Virus record (IMG/VR): IMGVR_UViG_3300010883_000643 | Location: 1-20,735 of that record | From: a virus | Length of the DNA: 20,735 nucleotides | Strand: one strand, 5' to 3' | Shown here: piece by piece, positions 14,584 through 20,691 of the stretch | Numbering within the stretch: position 1 is the first letter of the stretch | Layout: the number at the start of each line of letters is the position of its first letter | The notes under the pieces: generated by a model | The model's database searches: none | What the model was told of the DNA's origin: nothing | Seen by the model: only the letters and a program-made list of their open reading frames with translations | Translations under genes and position numbers: made by a program

Positions 14584-17495
14584 TTAATCTTACCTTCTCT
14601 CTTGAGCCTAAGATGAGCGGCCTCAAACTTCTCAGGTTTGCTCTTCCCAGTTCTTCGTAACTTTTTCTTAGTACGCCTAAACGGTTTAGTTGTCTTAGCT
14701 TCCTGGAATTCCTTTGATCTCCTAACATGTTCCTCTTTAGATAGTCCGGACTTAGCTAGATTAATTTTCTCTTCTGCCTGACGCTGAGCAGAAAATCCAG
14801 AATCATGCGGAACATCCGAAGACATGGATTTATACTCTGAGCGAAGTTTTGTAAGAAGTTCTCTCTTGGCTGTTGGATTACTTCCGCCAATGACAGACAG
14901 TTCTTTCTCAGTTAGTTCTCGACGAAGAGAACTACCGATCTTTCTTATTTCATTTGTCCCCATTTCTTTTTCATAATACCCTCTCATTAGTTTTCTTCGG
15001 ATAGGTCCACTTATGTCGGGGTCTTTACTGTCAAGTGCATTAACTTCAAATTTATGAAGTTTCTTCCCAATGACTCTTTCCACATGAGAACGAGACAGAT
15101 TAGGAGTCATGGGACCAGCTTTTAAAGCTGCCTCAACTTCCGAAACTTTATCCAATGGATTATCGCCTACCTGATCTCGCTTGCGCTTTCTACTTTCGAT
15201 TTCAAGCAGATCCGGGTTCTGCGTTTTTTTGGGGAAAACAGGTTCCTTCCGTCCGGGTCGTCCAATCGGACCGGTCCCTGGGATAACATTTCCTGCACTA
15301 TCGAATTCGTGTGGTAGTTTTGCGGTACGTGCAGAAGGAGGTGGCGGAAGAGGTGTCGATCCAACTTTTACATAGCCACGATCTATGTCAAACTGTTTAA
15401 GTTCATCCATAACCTTTTGCTGCTGAACTGAAGGTATGGCCTTAAATTGACCACTCTCGATAGTGATCCTTTGTAATTCATTAGCCGGAATACTTATTCC
15501 ACCAGTAGGCTGTCCACCCTTACCGACTTGAGTGCCTACCCCAACTTCAGGATTCTTGATTCCCATCCTATCGTTTAAGGCTCGATTTCGTGCCTGGATT
15601 GCCGTCTGATCCCTGATTACTTCTACTATGGCCTGTCTCTCCAGGAGTTCATTTGATATGTCTGGTTCACGAATAAGTATATCTTCTTTTTTATTTTCCA
15701 GCAGAGTATCGAACTTCTCTCTGTAGGTGGGATATGCGATTTCAGATTTAGTTAATCTATGTCCTTTCTGAACTCTCGCGGATTTCTCCTTAAAATCTGA
15801 CATTGCTTTTGCTTCCGCAGCGATTCTTGCCTTATCAGTGACTGGTCCCTGGTAGACAGATTTTTCGGGGTACTCAAATTCTAGGTCAGTATGTCTAGTT
15901 ATTGGGCTTAAATCCGGATCTAACTCAACAGACGAATCCGCTCTTAAAGCATATTCGGGATCAACATCATCCACAAAGGATGGAGTTCTAGATGATCCTC
16001 CTCCCATCTCGGCAGACAAACCCTCCCTCTCCGTTTTAGTTACAGCCGGAGCATCAATATTTTTTGACCTACTTACTTGAACTTGTATGGAATCAGGAGC
16101 ATCATAATATCCCCACCTTGCATGTCCCGCACGTTCGGCTGCTGAAAATGAAATGTCCACACCTTCAGCATCTATTAGCTTAAATTCCTTTACATCAGGA
16201 GCCAGAGAATGACGATAAATATCATCTATAGCTTCATCTCTAAGTTCCCCTGTGTCTTGGTACACATTATGTCCCCGCTGAGATTTTCTCTTATTCTGCA
16301 ACTGTTTCGCCTTCACGAGAGATTCGATCTTCGACTCCATGGAGACACCATGAATCTTCATGTCCTGAACTCGTTCAATAGTTAAATTAGTTATTTCCTC
16401 TATTGTCATTCCTGGATTTACGTGACCTATCTCATTTGCGATCTTAGCTAGGCCGGGAGCATCCATGTATTCGGAAAAATCAAATGCTGGCTGTAAAACT
16501 TCCTTTCCTTCCACATTTTTCGCCATATGATATTTTTGAGCAAATAATTCTCTATTTTCGTCCCTTAGTTTTTTGAACGCAGATCTTGACTTAAAAAAAT
16601 CTTCTGCTGTTTTTCTTAATTTTACTAAATTTATCTCACCGCTCTCATTTCCAAACATTTTAACAGTATCGTCAACACTTAACTTACCAATTGTTTTTCC
16701 AACAAGACTAAGATATTTAAATATAACAAGATCTGTACCTAATTTAGCTATCTCAGATACTGTAGCTATTCCTTCTTCGCGGGATATCTTGCCGGAATGA
16801 ATCCCTGAGTAACGAACACCAGTATGCCATAACTTAATGGCTGACTGTTCTGGGATAGCTGCCCAGGCTTCCTTGGCCGCGTCTTCGATAAAATTCCACA
16901 CCGGACCAGTGAGAACGTGATCTCCTATGTAGTCTTCATACGTTCCACCTGTAGCGAATTCTATCCAACTCGAAGGAGTAACTGCATCTGCGGTCATTCC
17001 AATTGTTTTACCAAGAGGTGAACTGCCGAATGGAATTGCATTATCACCCAGAACAGTATGTGCAGCTTGAGTCCTAGAATAAGGTGATACCGACTGATGT
17101 TGAGCCTCCTCATCATCTCCGTCAAAAATAGTTGTCTGGTATTTACTTCTATCATTTCCGACAGACGCGGAACTCATATTTACGTCTTGATTGTTTTTTG
17201 AAGCAGACATAATTGTCTGTATCTGCGCCGTATCAGAATTAGAAATAATTTCCTTCGTAGTCCTGCGATCAGAAGAAGAAACTCTTTTCGACATCTGCTG
17301 TTCTGCTGTAGGGGGTGGTTGGTTTGGTGCAGGAGGCTTTGGTTGCTCAGCCTGTAATTCGGGTTGATTGTCTTGCTGAGTGATTCCAGTACTAGGATTT
17401 GAGTTTGATCCAATATCCCCAAGTCCTAGAACTGTCTGAGAACCCCTAGTTCCATGTTCCCTGAATAGAGTACTTCCGCCGATTGATTCTGCCAT
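14580..17495 (-). CDS. Large unknown protein upstream of terminase (possible ejected/internal protein)
   Basis: A 971-residue protein. Roughly residues 1-160 are disordered and rich in Q, P, S and T (for example PELQAEQPKPPAPNQPPP). A more ordered helical part follows (about 170-280, PSSWIEFATGGTYEDYIGDH to GTDLVIFKYLSLVGKTIG), then alternating charged helices and Pro-rich linkers, and a strongly basic end (FRRTKKKLRRTGKSK and RLKREGKIK). There is no recognised domain and no clear membrane helix. Size, disorder, alternating helices and a DNA-binding-like tail resemble internal virion or ejection proteins of short-tailed phages, but those usually sit after the head genes. The ribosome site is AGAGGG. 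It overlaps the terminase start by four bases. An alternative is a polymerase-associated or packaging accessory protein. Confidence 0.45.
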   Translation of the reverse strand: MAESIGGSTLFREHGTRGSQTVLGLGDIGSNSNPSTGITQQDNQPELQAEQPKPPAPNQPPPTAEQQMSKRVSSSDRRTTKEIISNSDTAQIQTIMSASKNNQDVNMSSASVGNDRSKYQTTIFDGDDEEAQHQSVSPYSRTQAAHTVLGDNAIPFGSSPLGKTIGMTADAVTPSSWIEFATGGTYEDYIGDHVLTGPVWNFIEDAAKEAWAAIPEQSAIKLWHTGVRYSGIHSGKISREEGIATVSEIAKLGTDLVIFKYLSLVGKTIGKLSVDDTVKMFGNESGEINLVKLRKTAEDFFKSRSAFKKLRDENRELFAQKYHMAKNVEGKEVLQPAFDFSEYMDAPGLAKIANEIGHVNPGMTIEEITNLTIERVQDMKIHGVSMESKIESLVKAKQLQNKRKSQRGHNVYQDTGELRDEAIDDIYRHSLAPDVKEFKLIDAEGVDISFSAAERAGHARWGYYDAPDSIQVQVSRSKNIDAPAVTKTEREGLSAEMGGGSSRTPSFVDDVDPEYALRADSSVELDPDLSPITRHTDLEFEYPEKSVYQGPVTDKARIAAEAKAMSDFKEKSARVQKGHRLTKSEIAYPTYREKFDTLLENKKEDILIREPDISNELLERQAIVEVIRDQTAIQARNRALNDRMGIKNPEVGVGTQVGKGGQPTGGISIPANELQRITIESGQFKAIPSVQQQKVMDELKQFDIDRGYVKVGSTPLPPPPSARTAKLPHEFDSAGNVIPGTGPIGRPGRKEPVFPKKTQNPDLLEIESRKRKRDQVGDNPLDKVSEVEAALKAGPMTPNLSRSHVERVIGKKLHKFEVNALDSKDPDISGPIRRKLMRGYYEKEMGTNEIRKIGSSLRRELTEKELSVIGGSNPTAKRELLTKLRSEYKSMSSDVPHDSGFSAQRQAEEKINLAKSGLSKEEHVRRSKEFQEAKTTKPFRRTKKKLRRTGKSKPEKFEAAHLRLKREGKIK

Positions 17496-17506
17496 AGGAA
17501 TTCCCT

Positions 17507-17788
17507 CTAGACATTAATCTCGTCCTCTACAATATCAACTTCAGGCGGGGAGTCTACATTAACTACAACAGGAACTACAACCGGTTTATCCGGCTTGCTG
17601 GAGACAAGTCCGCGAAACGGTTCTACGGACTGGATATCAATAAAATCTGGTTCTGTTAGCTTTACGATTTTAAATGTAGGATTTCTGAACTTGGTTACAA
17701 TTATTTCAGAATCTTCTCCGATAACAGAATCCAGCAGCATCCTGAGATTCAATCTTACTTCGCTCAGTGGTGCAGTCCAACGCTTCAT
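17507..17788 (-). CDS. Phd/YefM antitoxin-like small protein
   Basis: A 93-residue protein. The first 45 residues (APLSEVRLNLRMLLDSVI, then SEIIVTKFRNPTFKIVKL) follow the Phd/YefM antitoxin pattern 'xxEaRxNLxxLLDxV...xxIIITrxxxPxaxIV', whose N-terminal fold binds DNA and whose tail normally covers a toxin. Here the last 48 residues (from PDFIDIQ to DIVEDEINV) are acidic and Val/Pro-rich, unlike a typical toxin-binding helix. No toxin gene lies beside it; the neighbour is the 971-residue protein. It has a good AGGGAGAGG site. Possible roles are a repressor of its own promoter (17808-17837), an antidote to a host toxin-based defence, or a structural protein with chance likeness. The likeness rests on one short region. 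Confidence 0.5.
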   Translation of the reverse strand: MKRWTAPLSEVRLNLRMLLDSVIGEDSEIIVTKFRNPTFKIVKLTEPDFIDIQSVEPFRGLVSSKPDKPVVVPVVVNVDSPPEVDIVEDEINV

Positions 17789-17807
17789 ATCCTCTCCCTC
17801 AGTTAAA

Positions 17808-17837
17808 ATTAGACCGAATGTCGATAACTTATTGCAA
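17808..17837 (-). promoter_or_regulatory. Candidate sigma70 promoter of the late operon
   Basis: On the minus strand TTGCAA (17832-17837) and TCTAAT (17808-17813) are separated by 18 bases, matching the sigma70 consensus at four and five of six positions. The start point would fall near 17801, about 13 bases before the Phd-like gene. It lies just after the terminator at 17877-17907, where a new promoter would be needed. Confidence 0.4.
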
Positions 17838-17876
17838 TTAAACGTAAAGTTCGTGCAGGTGCTAGTTGTCTAATAG

Positions 17877-17907
17877 TAAAAGAGGGGGGAGCCGCGAACT
17901 CCCCTCT
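17877..17907 (-). terminator. Intrinsic terminator of the small-gene leader operon
   Basis: On the minus strand AGAGGGG pairs with CCCCTCT (17901-17907 with 17881-17887), with AG/CT adding inside next to a two-base bulge, and TTTT (17878-17881) overlaps the end of the stem. It would stop transcripts that began at the 18799-18827 promoter before the late genes. On the plus strand no T-run follows. Confidence 0.6.
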
Positions 17908-17911
17908 CAAG

Positions 17912-17968
17912 GCGTATGGGTTATCCCCGTCATAAGGAAATAACACGGGATAATTGGAAGGCATACGC
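17912..17968 (-). other. Long nested hairpin before the terminator
   Basis: GCGTATG (17912-17918) pairs with CATACGC (17962-17968) as outer stem and TTATCCC (17921-17927) with GGGATAA (17947-17953) as inner stem, around an asymmetric internal loop and a closed loop of 19 bases. It begins immediately after the stop codon (17969-17971) of the 119-residue gene. Two unrelated perfect 7-base stems nested in 57 bases are unlikely by chance and suggest a conserved RNA fold or protein-binding site. Confidence 0.5.
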
Positions 17969-18328
17969 TTAATCCTTATCTTTTTCGGGCGTGGGCATGT
18001 CACTACCCCTAACCTGTCCCTTGAATAATACAGCATCTTTTGTCTGGAAGAATTCTGATGGCTCCTCATCGGGAATCTCATCATTTATTTCTTCCTTTTT
18101 ATTGATATCTTCGTGTTTTTTCATGTATTCTTGTATAAATACCTTAGTTTCCTCATTATCCTTCAAACCCTTCTTCCATGACGCCAGACCAGAGTTTTCG
18201 AGGGTTGCAGCTATGCCAACTGCGGCCATAAGCGCAACAGAAGAGGACAGTTTCTCTGGATTATTGCTGGATATGGAAGCACACATAATGTCCAAAGTAG
18301 CTCTTCCAACGAATTCTCTGTAATTCAT
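17969..18328 (-). CDS. Unknown 119-residue leader-operon protein
   Basis: A 119-residue protein. An N-terminal helical part with a hydrophobic Ala-rich stretch (VALMAAVGIAATLENSGLA, about 31-49) is followed by a charged, probably disordered half (KKHEDINKKEEINDEIPDEE). The hydrophobic stretch is too short and polar to be a safe membrane helix. The start overlaps the stop of the upstream gene by one base (TGATG). It is the last gene before the terminator. A small terminase subunit is one candidate role, since none is otherwise seen, but no helix-turn-helix pattern is recognisable here. Confidence 0.5.
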   Translation of the reverse strand: MNYREFVGRATLDIMCASISSNNPEKLSSSVALMAAVGIAATLENSGLASWKKGLKDNEETKVFIQEYMKKHEDINKKEEINDEIPDEEPSEFFQTKDAVLFKGQVRGSDMPTPEKDKD

Positions 18329-18594
18329 CAGAATACCCCCTCAATCCCAGTATTATCAGAGTCTGGTGGCATCATAGGAGGGAATCTCTGCAATATATTC
18401 CATTCCGCCGTCCAGCTAGCTTCACCCTGCAATTCAAGCTCATCTGCAAGATTCTTAACCCTGTTCACAATGAACTTCGCTGGCTTATCATGCATTTTCT
18501 CCAGCAAACATGAAGTTAAAACAGTAACGAATAATTCCCGCTTGTACACACCATAATCGTTAGTTCCGTCCTGCTCATATTCATACATCTCCAT
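18328..18594 (-). CDS. Unknown 88-residue leader-operon protein
   Basis: An 88-residue acidic protein, starting MEMYEYEQDGTNDYGVYKRE, with a helical centre (LFVTVLTSCLLEKMHDKPAK then FIVNRVKNLADELELQ) and a C-terminal PPMMPPDSDN stretch. ATG at 18594 is chosen because AAAGGGAG lies seven bases before it. The start lies inside the end of the upstream gene, overlapping by 14 bases, so the two are translated as a coupled pair. No family is recognised. Confidence 0.55.
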   Translation of the reverse strand: MEMYEYEQDGTNDYGVYKRELFVTVLTSCLLEKMHDKPAKFIVNRVKNLADELELQGEASWTAEWNILQRFPPMMPPDSDNTGIEGVF

Positions 18595-18769
18595 ACATAG
18601 TCTCCCTTTCGTCCTCGTCGTCAGTAGTCTTCAGTAAGGGTAAATAGAACGTCATCGTGTCATCTCGACCATTCTCGATCCTCGGGACCAACTTCAGGTA
18701 TTTCTGTAGCTCCTCCGGTATCTGGTTGAACTGTGTGCCAGTCAGTTTCATCTCATAAACATTAGGCAT
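18581..18769 (-). CDS. Unknown 62-residue protein, first gene of the leftward transcript
   Basis: A 62-residue protein starting MPNVYEMKLTGTQFNQIPEE. A longer reading from 18817 exists in frame but would start upstream of the likely transcription start; ATG at 18769 has a good AGGAG site seven bases away and fits the promoter at 18799-18827. It has mixed charge and no membrane segment (LQKYLKLVPRIENGRDDTMT, then FYLPLLKTTDDEDE). As the first product of the transcript it may be a regulator or anti-host factor, but no motif shows this. Confidence 0.55.
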   Translation of the reverse strand: MPNVYEMKLTGTQFNQIPEELQKYLKLVPRIENGRDDTMTFYLPLLKTTDDEDERETMYGDV

Positions 18770-18798
18770 ATACAAGCTCCTATATAAAGTATAGTTTG

Positions 18799-18827
18799 TA
18801 TATAAGCTATTGGCCACAGTAAGTCAA
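18799..18827 (-). promoter_or_regulatory. Sigma70-like promoter, leftward
   Basis: On the minus strand TTGACT (18822-18827) and TATATA (18799-18804) are separated by exactly 17 bases. The start of transcription would be near 18791, about 22 bases before the first leftward ATG at 18769. This is the best promoter match seen in the window. Confidence 0.65.
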
Positions 18828-18878
18828 CAACTAAAACCATATAAATAAAAGAATATGTATAAAGTCTTATTTACGGTC

Positions 18879-18908
18879 TTGACTCTGAGTAGTAACAAGC
18901 CCTTTATA
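18879..18908 (+). promoter_or_regulatory. Candidate rightward promoter
   Basis: TTGACT (18879-18884) and TTTATA (18903-18908) are 18 bases apart. It uses the same -35 hexamer as the leftward promoter and lies back to back with it, 51 bases between the two -35 boxes. The -10 match is weak and the leader to the first rightward gene would be about 450 bases, so another start point is possible. Confidence 0.35.
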
Positions 18909-18970
18909 AGTAAATATATATATAGAAAACCCTTTGCCTGAAAAGAATAGGTACGGGATGTATATATATA

Positions 18971-18986
18971 ACCCCCGTCGGGGGGT
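18971..18986. other. Perfect GC hairpin in the divergent region
   Basis: ACCCCC-GTCG-GGGGGT is a perfect 6-base-pair stem with a 4-base loop, standing directly beside a run of alternating TA. On the minus strand it is followed by TATATATATA, so it might weakly end leftward transcripts. It may also be a protein-binding or origin element. Confidence 0.5.
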
Positions 18987-19283
18987 GTACACGTGAAGGA
19001 CAAGGCACTCGCTCGCTATGAAACGCTCACTTCAATAATGACCGTTAAGATAAGAGACTAAGTGCTCTATTAAGAACATTACATGCTGGTTATTAGTGGT
19101 GTGTTGTTTGTATTTGTTCTCTAGTTTACAGAACCAGTCTATTGTTAACTGTACTACTACTTACTATATCTTACTTATTACTATTACTAGTTATTATTAC
19201 AAGATTCGTGCCATATCTCTGGATAGGAGGTCAAAGGCGGATCATTGCTGCCCATTTGCTATGGCTATCCTACCTATTTGTGG

Positions 19284-19323
19284 TGGGAGTCAGCGCCCCT
19301 TTTATGAGGGGCACTGTCTCCTA
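19284..19323 (+). other. Long imperfect hairpin in the rightward leader
   Basis: TGGGAG / CTCCTA, CAG / CTG and GCCCCT / AGGGGC form a nearly 15-base-pair stem with two mismatches and a six-base loop. It lies 47 bases before the ATG of the 76-residue gene. No T-run follows on the plus strand, so a terminator is unlikely. An RNA control element of the leader is possible. Confidence 0.5.
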
Positions 19324-19370
19324 ATTGTTGTTGGCTGTTACTTCAAATTACTTATCATTGGAGAACTGAA

Positions 19371-19601
19371 ATGCTCAATCTTGATACGGTCAAGCGGTTG
19401 GATGTTTGGACTCAGCATGTCGAGGCTAGTCACAAGGCTGGCAATCTCAAGCGATTGGAGGGGACGCTCCGTAAACTCAACGAGAAGAGCAAAGCCCTCT
19501 ACAATAGTTCAACGGTTATCTCAATGGAGGGAGAAATCATCATTGCTGGTCGCATAGCAGTCCTGCGTAAGCTCATCAAGTCCCTGAAAGGAGGTAAGTA
19601 A
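19371..19601 (+). CDS. Small basic helical protein (76 residues)
   Basis: A 76-residue, basic protein predicted helical nearly throughout (KRLDVWTQHVEASHKAGNLK, RLEGTLRKLNEKSKALYNSS, then IIIAGRIAVLRKLIKSLKGG), without cysteines or a membrane segment. It is the first gene of the rightward group. A GGAGAA site lies six bases before its ATG at 19371. The ribosome site of the next gene (AGGAGG) overlaps its last codons, so the two are coupled. No family is recognised; a small DNA-binding or host-takeover protein would fit the position, but this is inference. Confidence 0.55.
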   Translation: MLNLDTVKRLDVWTQHVEASHKAGNLKRLEGTLRKLNEKSKALYNSSTVISMEGEIIIAGRIAVLRKLIKSLKGGK

Positions 19602-19602
19602 T

Positions 19603-19824
19603 ATGCCCTGGGAATTCACGGATCACGGCGTACTTGGTTTCGTATGGTTGCTACTGCCAATTATTATAGCATTCCTAAGTACTATTCTACTTGGAATGTC
19701 GATAGACACCGATAATGCGGCAGGAGTACAGGTAGCCTCCTTGCTAATAATTATCTGTCTAATGCTCCTCTGGATACTTGTACCAATCGAATTAGGATGG
19801 TTGATCAAGTATTGCAAGATGTAG
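19603..19824 (+). CDS. Two-helix membrane protein (73 residues)
   Basis: A 73-residue protein with two strong membrane helices, about residues 10-31 (VLGFVWLLLPIIIAFLSTIL) and 43-66 (VASLLIIICLMLLWILVPIE), joined by an acidic loop (SIDTDNAAG). The ribosome site AGGAGG, seven bases before the ATG, is the best in the window. It lies between a helical protein and the SSB-like protein, not in a lysis cassette. Holins have this size and layout, but the early-type place suggests instead a membrane protein such as superinfection exclusion or host takeover. No endolysin is seen in the window, so a holin call is not made. Confidence 0.6.
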   Translation: MPWEFTDHGVLGFVWLLLPIIIAFLSTILLGMSIDTDNAAGVQVASLLIIICLMLLWILVPIELGWLIKYCKM

Positions 19825-19943
19825 CAGCACTCTCCACTCACAACTCTTCGCGCTACACCACCACTTCCGGGGCGGCGGACTCCGCTTACCCCACATACTC
19901 GTTACCCATTCCGGGTGACTATTTCAAAGGAGAAGTAAATATT

Positions 19944-20543
19944 ATGAAACTCAACAGTGGTAAAACTCAGCTTCAGCAGCGTATCAGGATTATGTACACA
20001 CCCTTATTTATGGAAACCGAGCAAGGACAAACAGTAAACGCTCGTGTGGTCCATCAGATGGGACGGTTCGATAATTTCGTAGAGAATGAGCCGGTCCTGA
20101 AGTATGTCGTGTTGGCAATCACGAGAACGAGGAAGAAGGGCGAGAAGGTTGGCATGTACTTGGTTATCGGCGACGACGAGGGCAAGTTCGAAACAAGCCT
20201 CGATGTTACTGTCTCTAGGCGTTCAGTCCAGCAAGTGTTCGGGAAAGAAACCACGCTCGTTCGGGTCTGGAAGGGTTCAGGACAGGAAAATGTCCCCGGA
20301 GACTTCAACGAGTTCGTGATCAGCGACGTAGTCATCTCGGACTTGAAACCAATCGAAGACGATATACAGACCCTTCGGAATATGCGTAGCAAAGGGTTGA
20401 AGACTGCTGACGAACAGAACAAGCTAGACGACGAGCTATTTGGCAGTAGTTTTGGCAGCAAATCAGAAGTTGTACCAGCGGGTGTCAGTGACAGTCAGGA
20501 CGAGTCAGATTACTCGCCTGAAGAGGAAGACTTACCCTTCTAG
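19944..20543 (+). CDS. Probable single-stranded-DNA-binding protein (SSB-like C-terminal tip)
   Basis: A 199-residue protein. ATG at 19944 is chosen over an in-frame ATG at 19797, which lies inside the membrane-protein gene and lacks a ribosome site; AAAGGAG lies about 11 bases before 19944. The first 130 residues are beta-rich with aromatic and basic positions (MGRFDNFVENEPVLKYVVLA, then YLVIGDDEGKFETSLDVTVS), fitting an OB-fold but not proving it. The last 30 are Ser/Asp/Glu-rich and end EEEDLPF. Bacterial SSB ends with an acidic tip and -Pro-Phe (DDDIPF in E. coli), which recruits replication partners, so this tip is the main evidence. It would cover single strands at the replication fork. 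Its gene is followed by a terminator. An alternative is an unrelated acidic-tailed DNA-binding protein. Confidence 0.55.
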   Translation: MKLNSGKTQLQQRIRIMYTPLFMETEQGQTVNARVVHQMGRFDNFVENEPVLKYVVLAITRTRKKGEKVGMYLVIGDDEGKFETSLDVTVSRRSVQQVFGKETTLVRVWKGSGQENVPGDFNEFVISDVVISDLKPIEDDIQTLRNMRSKGLKTADEQNKLDDELFGSSFGSKSEVVPAGVSDSQDESDYSPEEEDLPF

Positions 20544-20555
20544 GTAATGCGGGGG

Positions 20556-20604
20556 TCAGGGAGGACTTGGTTACTCAAGTCTTCTCTGGCTCTCGTATTT
20601 TTTT
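20556..20604 (+). terminator. Intrinsic terminator after the SSB-like gene
   Basis: A 14-base-pair stem with three G-T pairs (20556-20569 with 20576-20589), six-base loop GTTACT, then seven T (20598-20604) eight bases beyond the stem. It starts 13 bases after the stop codon and would end the rightward operon of three genes. Confidence 0.8.
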
Positions 20605-20691
20605 GTGGGCACTAGAATCCTACAGTATCACGTGAGCCTACCAAGCGATACATAGTATACTAAAAACAATACCGCCCAAAGGAAAATCAAA

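Larger units (their letters stand above)
18770..19370. other. Non-coding divergent region of about 600 bases
   Basis: No convincing gene lies between the leftward start at 18769 and the rightward start at 19371. The region is AT-rich, with alternating TA runs at about 18914-18923 and 18960-18970. It holds back-to-back promoter-like sequences, a perfect GC hairpin at 18971-18986, palindromes such as GTGTACAC, and a 15-base-pair imperfect hairpin at 19284-19323. GGATAG (19221-19226) and CTATCC (19264-19269) could pair around an inner GGC/GCC stem. A second weak rightward promoter, TTGTTA-17 bases-TATATC (19142-19170), may exist. Such a region could hold regulatory sites and possibly the origin of replication; the latter is inference from AT content and the neighbouring SSB-like gene. 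Confidence 0.5.

Noticed and set aside
17809-18084. A 91-codon minus-strand frame across the terminator region
   Set aside because: It overlaps the end of the 119-residue gene in another frame and crosses the hairpin and terminator; no ribosome site.
18770-18817. 16-residue N-terminal extension of the first leftward gene
   Set aside because: It would begin within the predicted promoter, upstream of the likely transcription start; ATG at 18769 has a proper AGGAG site.
19142-19324. A 60-codon hydrophobic open frame starting at a TTG in the divergent region
   Set aside because: No ribosome site before the TTG, and the hydrophobicity comes from a low-complexity TTA/CTA-like stretch. It overlaps the hairpin at 19284-19323.
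19201-19330. Possible tRNA in the rightward leader because of paired arms
   Set aside because: No TTCGA-type T-arm, no CCA end and no anticodon-arm geometry could be found.
19096-19557. A 153-codon open frame from a GTG overlapping the 76-residue gene
   Set aside because: It runs in another frame across the well-supported ATG at 19371 with its own ribosome site, has no upstream ribosome site and an unnatural composition rich in C, R and S.
19603-19824. Calling the two-helix membrane protein a holin
   Set aside because: Size and layout fit, but there is no lysis gene nearby and the position is with early or replication-type genes.
19797-19943. N-terminal 49-residue extension of the SSB-like protein
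   Set aside because: The upstream ATG lies within the membrane-protein gene and has no ribosome site. The segment is low complexity, while ATG at 19944 has AAAGGAG.
20656-20661. Promoter for the last rightward gene
   Set aside because: TATACT is a fair -10 box, but no -35-like hexamer lies 16-18 bases upstream, so it is mentioned only with the gene.
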